Shown here one piece after another: positions 57,340-64,000 of a stretch of 64,000 bases of DNA. Source of the DNA: Trametes villosa (lineage: Eukaryota; Basidiomycota; Agaricomycetes; Polyporales; Polyporaceae); contig PUDQ02000102.1 of assembly GCA_002964805.2 (NCBI GenBank), positions 186,001-250,000 of the forward strand, in the 5' to 3' direction. Below the pieces are notes generated by a model. It made no database searches. It was not told where the DNA came from and was given only the letters and a program-made list of their open reading frames with translations. How positions within the stretch are numbered: position 1 is the stretch's first letter; the number at the start of each line of letters is the position of its first letter. Made by a program: the position numbers and the translations under genes.

Positions 57340-60300
57340 ATGACCGGGCCGAGCGCGACCACGGCCTGGCGCCGTAAGCGTTGGACGCGACTGCGTGAGA
57401 TGCTCGGGCCCGAGGACATCGCTTCGGACACTCCGCTCACCGAGGACAGGGGGGTTCCCGTCACCCCTTCGCATCCTACCGCTGCCAAGCGCGGCGATGC
57501 AGTCTCTGGGGAGCGTCCTCGGCCAGAACCAGACCCCACGCCAGCGCCGCTCACGATTCCTCCACCACCACCCAACGTCGCCTCGCAATTGGACGATCTC
57601 ATCCACCTTCACCTCGCTTTCATGCAGGGCATGGTCACATTCTCTTCCTTCGGCCGCCCCCTCTCCTTCATCAAGAATCCTTCATCGGACGGGCCTTTCG
57701 TACGCTGGCGCGTGCAATCGAGCGAGCCATGCAACAGTGGGAAGAGTTCCCTCGACCCGAAGAGCTCTGGCAACCTTCCCTTCTTGGAGTACCAAAACTG
57801 GCTCACAATGTCTTACATCTTCCTCAAGTCCTCGAGCGCGGGCGGCAACGAGGAGGTCATCGAGTATCAAGAAGGCCTTTCGTCTCAGATCCTCGAAGAA
57901 CTCAATAGGCTCGAAGACCTGAAGGAATGGGAGTGGGAGCGGCAGGCGAGTGGGCGATCGGGAGCAGATGGCGCGTCGGGAGATTCGCAATTCGTGGTCA
58001 ACACCGGTGCGTACTCATAGTGGCTCGCTCGCTGTATGCGACGTTGACGTACTCCTTCCAGAGCGCCATCTTGACGCCCAGTGGACTTCGTGGACAGTTC
58101 CGGTCACTCCGGTGTACGCCTATTTCATAGTAGCTGCGACGTCGAACTTGCTACTTGGATTCTCACGGAAAGCGACGGGTCTCTTGATGGCTGGCTTAAG
58201 AAGCACCATTCGGCTGACGCTTGAGTACGCTCGCGCGCCGGGATCGCTACTTCCTCAGGACCATCGACTCTTGCGCCAGCTAGCTCGCGATCCACGGACG
58301 GTCCTGAACGCTCTTGACCTGGACCCGCACATCACGGCTTACAGCTGTTGTTCCCAGTGCTTCGCTCTATACGCGCTCGCCGACACCGTCCCTCTCACAT
58401 GCACCGAGCGCGCAGCTCCCGAGAGCCCTCCGTGCGGCGCCAAGTTATCGCGACGACGAAGGATCGGCCAAGAACCCATGCCGATCCCCGTACGCAAGTA
58501 CCTTCACCAGTCTCTCAAGCACTGGCTGGGCCGCATGCTATGTCGCGAGGAGATCGAGAAGTGGCTGAAGATGCGACGGTGGAACCAAGGGCGCTCGTCT
58601 ACGCCGATGAAGGATATATTCGACGGAATCGCGCTTCAGTACCTGCAAGGTGCCGAACCGGGGAAGGCTTTTCTGGACGCTCCTCTCGACGAACTTCGCC
58701 TCGTATTTGCCCTCTCGGCGGACGGGTTCAACCCATACCAAATGAAAGAGGCGAAGCAGAGCGTGACAAGCACCGCGGTGTACATGATCTGTCTCAACCT
58801 CCCCGAGAACTTGCGCTACCTCCCCGAGAACCTCTACCTCGCGGGCGTCATTCCCGGCCCCACGAAACCTTCGACTTCCCAGATCAACCATTTCCTGAGG
58901 CTCGTGATGGACGAGCTCCTCGATTTGTGGAATCCTGGAGTCTACTACACCAAGACTGCTTCGCGACCTCAGGGCTGTCTTGTACGCGCCGCTCTTGTGC
59001 CCTTGGTTGCGGATCTGCTGGCTGCTCGACAGTTATCGGGACTCGGACCTCACAATCATTCTCGTGTTCTTTGTAGTGTCTGCACTGCGACGGCGGACGA
59101 CGTCGAAAATCTGGATACCGGATCTTTCGCGCCTCGCGACTTGGAGCAACACCGTGCGCATGCGGAATCGTGGCTAAACGCCCGTACCACTTTCGAGCGG
59201 GAGAAGCTGTATGAGCGTACTGGGGTTCGATACTCTGAACTTCTACGCTTGCCTTACTGGAACCCATTCCTCTACACAGTCGTCGATACCATGCACAATC
59301 TCTATCTCGGAATCCTTCAGCGGCACATTCGTTACATCTGGGGAATCAACGTCGACGTGGAAGACGGCGATGCCTCAGGAATCGTGTCCGGAATGATCCC
59401 AGAGCGCCCCTCCGAGGAGAAGATGAAGGTCGGCGTCGAGCTGCTCCTGAACTCGAGCGCCGACAAGCTTCGCACAGCTGGAAAGGCAGTCCTGTACCAC
59501 TTGTGTCTGGACCGAGGCATACGAAGGGCTGGCACCGTATCTCAACTGGTGAAGAACCTTTCTGCATGGGTATGTTGGATGCTCCATCATGGACTGCACC
59601 GATGCTGACTGTAAGCGGTCGACAGCGCAGGAAGGAAGGCTTTCCTGTCGAACAGCAGACGGCAAGGAATACCGGCATTGCACCAGGTGAGATTCACTCC
59701 TCCGGCATATCCCCTATCTTCACGCACAGAGCAGACCTCGACCCAGCGCTGTTGCCCGACTACACCCCTGCCGACTTCACGCCAGAGATACAGTCTGCCG
59801 AGAAGACACTTCAAGGCCAGAACGCTCGCAAAGCTCTCCCGCGTAAGAAGCTGGCCGTTTTGCAGGAGATGTGTCGGGTGCGCGACCTGGACATGGACGC
59901 CAAGAAGGACATCCTCGCTCAGCGCCTTATCGCTTGGGTAAGCGCGCACTCTTTCAGGGATCCTACGCAGCTGACAGGTCGACGGCAGCTCGAAGCGAGA
60001 CGTCTCTCACTCTCCCTTGAGAAACTTGTAAGTCGATACCTTCGGACCCTCCGGAACTCCTGCGCGAATTAATCTCATGTCAGACACTCGCCGGCGATGA
60101 TGATGACGATGGTGGTGGTGGTGATGGTGGTGCAGAGCGACGACCTGTGAGCCCTCACTATGCTTATCCATTCTTACATGCTGACTTGTTGGTATCAAAA
60201 CAGGGCTCGTCAACTTCGGTAGCGTCATCGTCCGCTGCCCAGGTAAGATCCTCATCTCTTCACTACGCGGTTTCTTACCATTTGCTACCCTCAAGAGCGC

Positions 60301-61791
60301 ACCCATAACACCGCACCGACATGATCAGGCGGCGATCGGACGCGATACTCTGGGCGCATATATGGAGGACCGCGCGCGAATGCAGCTGCCGAGCTGGGTG
60401 AACGCCCCGCCTGCCGCGTTCGGTACGAAGCAGCACGGCAAGCTCAGCGCGGATCAGTGGCGTGCACTGTGCGTTATCAACCTCCCGGTGACTTTAATCC
60501 GCACGTGGAGTTTCCAGGAGGAGCGTCGCGTAAAGATGCTTGAGAACTTCCTCAAGATCGTCGAGGCGGTGGAGACCTTCGGCCTGCTGGAAATCGGCGA
60601 GAGCCAGATCGCGACTGCCGAGATCCTGTTGCGTCGGTATCTCGAAGGCGTGAAGGAGCTCTACAAGGGTACCAAGATCCTGCCCAATCACCATCTTGCT
60701 CTCCATATCGGCGTGTTCCTGCGCCTCTTCGGCCCCGTCCACTCCTGGCGGTCATTCGTGTTTGAACGATTCAATTTCTACCTGCAGTCGATCAACACCA
60801 ACATGACCTTCGGTGAGTGTTCATCGCGCGATCGCGCGCAATACATAGCTGATGATCAATGTCAGGGGAGCTCGAGATGACGTTCATGATGCATAGCTGC
60901 CGCGCAGCAAACTTCCAGCCCTATCTGCGCAGTCCCATCGTACAGCAATACATGCAAGACTTCTCGCAAACGCTTGGGGCCGCGAACGGTAAGGATCGCA
61001 GGGGAATGCGGCTCGACGCGGTCCTACGTTCGGACGCGAATCGCGGATCGCCTTCTGCACAGGGCGAGCCTTTCAAGAACGCACGCGCCGTGCCGTTAGG
61101 TGACCCAGAGTACAAGGCGCTGTTAACACGACTGTCGTTCGACGACGATGGCGCATACCTCGACGAACAGGAGTTCTTCGCGAAGCGTCCTGCCGGAAAA
61201 GCGCCACTTCCTCGCTCCGCGACACGCTGCTCCTCGCTGCTCCTCTCAGGCGTGCTTTACAAGCCGTGGAGTAGGTCCGCAGGTGATAGTAACACGATGT
61301 TCCGCCATCCCGCACTCGGCGGAAAGAAGTCACACCCAGGCCGTATCGAACAGATCATCCTCCACACCCGACGCACCCCTTCCGGAGAAGCTGTAGAGGA
61401 GACCTTCCTCGTGCTCAAGCGTCTGAAGCCTCTGAATCGCGCAGACTCAGCCCTGGATCCTTTTCGGAGGTATCCCACTATTGGAGGCCGTCTATACTAC
61501 TCGGCATACGACGACGAGGTCCTCGTTATCCGCCGTCAAGATGTTGTATCCCACTTTGCGTCAACTGCCATGGAGCATCTCGTGGTCAGAGCACCGGACG
61601 CTTTGGACCCCACGCTGAGTCGTCCTTGTCATATCAGCCGGCGATGCGTTCATGTAAGGCCTCTCGATCGAGTGAGTATCCTCAGTTTGTTGTAGTCCTA
61701 CGTCCGTGCTGATCATCTTATTATCACGTAGCTCCTGCGCGAGGCGCACATACTTCACCGGGTGGATGCAGGATTGCGCGATGAATCGTGA
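57340..61791 (+). CDS. Tnp2-type (Transposase_21, CACTA/EnSpm) transposase
   Basis: A long spliced gene of perhaps 1,250 residues. After a variable N-terminus: DPRTVLNALDLDPHITAYSC with paired Cys (CCSQCFALY ... CTERAAPESPPCGAKL), VRKYLHQSLKHWLGRMLCRE, ALSADGFNPYQMKEA, ENLYLAGVIPGPTKPSTSQI, MDELLDLWNPGVYY, LVADLLAARQLSGLGPHNH with CSVCTA, and LPYWNPFLYTVVDTMHNLYL. A second half has HGKLSADQWRALCVINLPVT, NHHLALHIGVFLRLFGPVHS with RSFVFERFNFYLQS. This order is that of basidiomycete Tnp2 proteins, which cut and paste CACTA-like DNA elements. It ends LLREAHILHRVDAGLRDES. I see no internal stop in the spliced model, so it may be intact. An exon at 57165-57290 may extend the N-terminus. A dozen introns are needed and some joins (59580-59700) are uncertain. 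Confidence 0.8.
60096..60132 (+). repeat. GAT/GGT microsatellite in transposase exon
   Basis: A GATGATGATGACGATGG-type run codes for an Asp/Gly tract (DDDDDGGGGDGG) between two introns of the transposase gene, probably a flexible acidic linker. Confidence 0.7.
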
Positions 61792-61873
61792 CTGCCGCAA
61801 CAGGGGTGAGCATTTGTAGGGACGATTACGGGGCGGAAGCCCTAATGCGCCTCATCTGTATCATAAGTTGCTC

Positions 61874-61893
61874 ATATATATATATATACATAT
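61874..61893. repeat. TA-rich microsatellite at the outer-arm edge
   Basis: An ATATAT run ends one or two bases before the right outer inverted arm starts at 61895, and 80 bases after the transposase stop codon. No matching run borders the left arm at 35606. Confidence 0.6.
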
Positions 61894-61894
61894 G

Positions 61895-63031
61895 CACCTG
61901 AGGAAGCGTAGCTGGGCCGTGGTGAGTGAGCTGCGGTGCGGTGCGTGCCGCGGCTCACGCGGGACTAACGGGCGCTTCCGGACGCGGGGATTCCGAGCTG
62001 AGCGCTGAGCGCTTTGTACTCGCTTCTCTCACCCGCTCCGCCGCGACGAAGGCGCATTCCTACTACCCTTGAGCAATCCCGCACCAAACTAAACCCCAAC
62101 GCATTGCCCATCGAGCCCATAGTCTCGGCTGACGCTGTGCAGAGGAGTGTCTCGAGCCGATCGGCGAGATCCTGGACAAAGTAAGTGGTTTCTTCGCTTT
62201 CATCGACTCTCCATCTCGTCCTACGACTCGGAGGGTAGCTCGTTCTACCACACTGCTCGTAGTGCCACGACTATCCACGATCGTAGCGGACCCCCTGCTG
62301 TCTGTTGAGCCAGGTCCTGTCCGTGTGAAAGCGACATGAGCTCCTATCGGCATATTATCGCCCGGATTCTTCAGTCGCTCACCTGCAGTACCTCGCTCAC
62401 CATTCGGGCCCTCCTTCGAATCATCGGTGAATCGCGGATGTTCTTAGTCCTCCTCACCCTCATGACATCCGCGTTCAGCTCCCAACCATCGGGGCGCGCG
62501 ACCAATCTGGTCAGCGCACACGAACCTCGTCTGCCGAGCACTCACGCTTTCCTGTAGACACTCCGCTGTTCGACACCGCCTACACCTCAAGCTTCCGGAG
62601 TTGGCCCTCGCCATGCACGTCCCGACCCAGAACACGAACATCCACGCCCCGGCGGAACACGCCGCTATCGCCCGCTACAACGAGCATTTCCTCGTCGCCT
62701 CCGACCGGAGTAGCCATGGGCGCGCCGCTCGTCGATGACGCTGCCGCGAGGACGCTTTCCGCCGACTACCACTGGAGCACGGAGCTCCCGCGTGGCGCGC
62801 GCGCGTGCTCCGCGACACAGTGTTCACCCATGGCGACGTCCGCAACGCTTGCGTATGCGCTATGGGGTGTACACTGTGGCATCCGGAGCATGCGTCTAGC
62901 AGAGGGCTACCGACCGTAATGCCAGCAGGTGAGGCCGCGACGCGCCCCTGGAGAATCCTCGGAGGGACGCGCATCGACGGTTCTCCAGAGGCGTATACTG
63001 GTGCGTGGCGACTCGACAACATGTCGTGATC
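61895..63031 (-). repeat. Outer inverted repeat, right arm (1,137 bp)
   Basis: Mirror copy of 34470-35606, with no indel and only a few substitutions. Read on the plus strand here, it holds the coding-like trace HVPTQNTNIHAPAEHAA near 62620 and, further on, VFTHGDVRNACVC near 62825, interrupted by stops. I take it as a decayed gene or chance and do not annotate a protein. Confidence 0.92.
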
Positions 63032-63469
63032 GGCTCTGACTGGTGCATTAGCCTCGCTGGTCGCCCAGCGCGCGCGCAGGACGCCTTCGTTCCGCGACCA
63101 TCCCGCCTTTGCGCACGATCACGCGCGCACTGCGTCACTGGCATGCGCAAGCCATCGGGAGATGTAGGTTCCTAGTTTGCGCCTTTGTAGGATGCGTGCC
63201 TTCGCGGGGTAAGCCTCGGGTTCGTGAACGGTACTTTCGCCGTTCACAGCTAGCCGTACCTTCCCTTTGCTCCGCACTTCGACATGGCCCATTGCCTCGC
63301 GATGTATATTACGCTGTAATCACACTCGAAGAACCTCGGTACGAATTGCGCTATGATTCGGCGTGTGATTCGTGGGGCGACTGGTGGTCCGATTCGTAAC
63401 GCGAAACTGAGTTATTTTTGCTTACCATGTTCTCCACGGGAACACGGCAGAGAACACAACATCTGTCGC
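63032..63469. other. Right spacer between outer arm and direct repeat
   Basis: About 440 bases without a gene. It holds several GATTCG words (63355-63400). Next to the direct repeat there is CATGTTCTCC..GGGAACACGG, in the same style as the CATG-rich repeat itself, so the repeat family may begin earlier here in diverged form. Confidence 0.45.
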
Positions 63470-63958
63470 CGCCATAGTGTATACCCCACCATGACAAAGA
63501 CATAGCGGGAATCTATCATATGTTCCCATGCACATTACAGCCATGTTTCGAGATTTGAACATTGCGTGAACATGCCGGTCATGTTGCTGTCTCAAACATG
63601 GCGGAGAGCACTGCGCGAACATCAGACATGTTCGCGGCATATTTGCCCTGGCGAAGTGGCCCAGAAATGACAAAAACATGACTAATGTTTCAGGCGCTGT
63701 GTCTAAACGGTGTTTTGTCCCATAACGTGCCAAAAATGGGCAGTATGTGCTCGCCATTTCCGGCGTCCAAACATGGCTTGAGAACATAGAGGGAACAAAC
63801 CAAGTATACACTGCATGTTCTTGGAGAGAACATCGCAAATATGTACAAAGAACCTTTACAAATATTCCTCGCATGTATTCTACGTGTTGTCTCGGCATAC
63901 ACGCCGCCCCCATCTTTTCTACTCTTGCCATATTTCCGCCATATTTTCCCAGGAAACA
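63470..63958 (+). repeat. CATG-rich direct repeat, right copy (489 bp)
   Basis: Same orientation as 33631-34120 and nearly identical. It runs directly into the right terminal inverted repeat, while the left copy instead is preceded by the left terminal inverted repeat. Put together, left end plus repeat plus right end would make an ordinary MITE-like element of about 570 bp. Confidence 0.9.
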
Positions 63959-63973
63959 TCTGGCTTTGTCCCC
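63920..63973 (-). repeat. Right terminal inverted repeat
   Basis: Reads GGGGACAAAGCCAGATGTTT on the minus strand from 63973, matching the left end with one mismatch in 20 bases and about two thirds of the next 34. The window ends 27 bases further on, so only a little of the right flank can be seen. Confidence 0.75.
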
Positions 63974-64000
63974 GGTGCGAGCTGCGTTGTGCTACGGCAC

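Larger units (their letters stand above)
33564..63973. mobile_element. Composite 30.4-kb element with nested inverted repeats
   Basis: The two ends are inverted copies: GGGGACAAAGCC then GATGTTT on the plus strand at 33564 and on the minus strand from 63973. Nested inside, in order from the left: a 490-bp direct repeat, an outer 1,137-bp inverted arm, left-arm genes, an inner 1,383-bp inverted arm, a centre of five genes, the inner arm again in reverse, right-arm genes, a Tnp2-type transposase gene, the outer arm in reverse, and the 489-bp direct repeat. I see no convincing target-site duplication outside the ends (ACACA to the left, GGTGC to the right). Whether this is one transposon, or a smaller MITE interrupted by a second element, cannot be settled from one window. 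Confidence 0.65.

Noticed and set aside
62815..62880. THGDVRNACV as a phosphotransferase (APH-like) motif in the outer arm
   Set aside because: Only one motif-like word, interrupted by stops upstream; no other family motif in reach.
33564..63973. LTR retrotransposon reading of the direct repeats
   Set aside because: The repeats do not start TG and end CA; there is no primer-binding site, polypurine tract, gag or reverse transcriptase between them; the ends are inverted repeats instead.

Overview
The window is nuclear DNA of a filamentous basidiomycete, most likely an Agaricomycete. Genes carry many short introns of about 45-65 bases with GT..AG ends, and the DNA is GC-rich. The gene families are typical of mushrooms: a DUF4470/TPR-like protein, a KRE9/KNH GPI-anchored protein, an F-box protein, WD40-membrane proteins and a Tnp2-type transposase. 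All gene models were spliced by eye, so exon edges are approximate and starts are sometimes uncertain.

Housekeeping block, 1-13 kb. On the minus strand lie the 5' part of a DUF4470-type gene, a MoCF-biosynthesis (molybdopterin-binding fold) protein, a KRE9/KNH-like GPI-anchored wall protein and a large AGC-like kinase with a non-RD catalytic loop. On the plus strand follow the splicing factor SYF2 and a 3'-truncated copy of a SAE2/CtIP gene. From 13.1 to 24.6 kb I find no credible gene. That stretch is GC-rich and full of decayed direct and inverted repeats. A complete SAE2/CtIP gene follows (24.8-27.2 kb). It shares about 1.78 kb, including the promoter, with the truncated copy. Next come a tRNA-Gly(GCC), an F-box/LRR-like gene and a 4-coumarate-CoA-ligase-like acyl-CoA synthetase ending in the peroxisomal signal AKL.

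Composite element, 33.56-63.97 kb. This is the most interesting region. The ends are inverted repeats starting GGGGACAAAGCC. Inside them is a 489-490 bp CATG-rich sequence present at both ends in DIRECT orientation, and inside that two nested pairs of INVERTED repeats: outer 1,137 bp arms (34470-35606 / 61895-63031) and inner 1,383 bp arms (41652-43034 / 52493-53875). The inner arms have equal length and look identical. They stop within a few codons after the start codons of the genes on each side, so both arms carry the same bidirectional 5' region. The coding sequences beyond are mirror-image but strongly diverged homologues. Three gene pairs can be matched by eye: inward coiled-coil genes (43.0-44.0 / 51.2-52.5 kb), outward membrane-protein genes (40.5-41.7 / 53.8-55.1 kb) and outer coiled-coil genes (37.5-38.9 / 55.6-56.9 kb). 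The right arm then holds a long Tnp2-like transposase gene; the left arm holds an unmatched membrane/coiled-coil gene instead. The centre (44-51 kb) has three minus-strand genes, one a WD40 protein with a C-terminal membrane region.

Reading. The outer layout looks like a MITE-like element of about 570 bp into which a roughly 29.3 kb segment entered with duplication of most of the MITE, for example by single crossover with a circular molecule carrying the same repeat. The whole 30.4 kb could also move as one unit. The palindromic cargo, with identical control regions and diverged paralogues, is the candidate undescribed system. Collapse or joining of two haplotypes during assembly must be excluded first.
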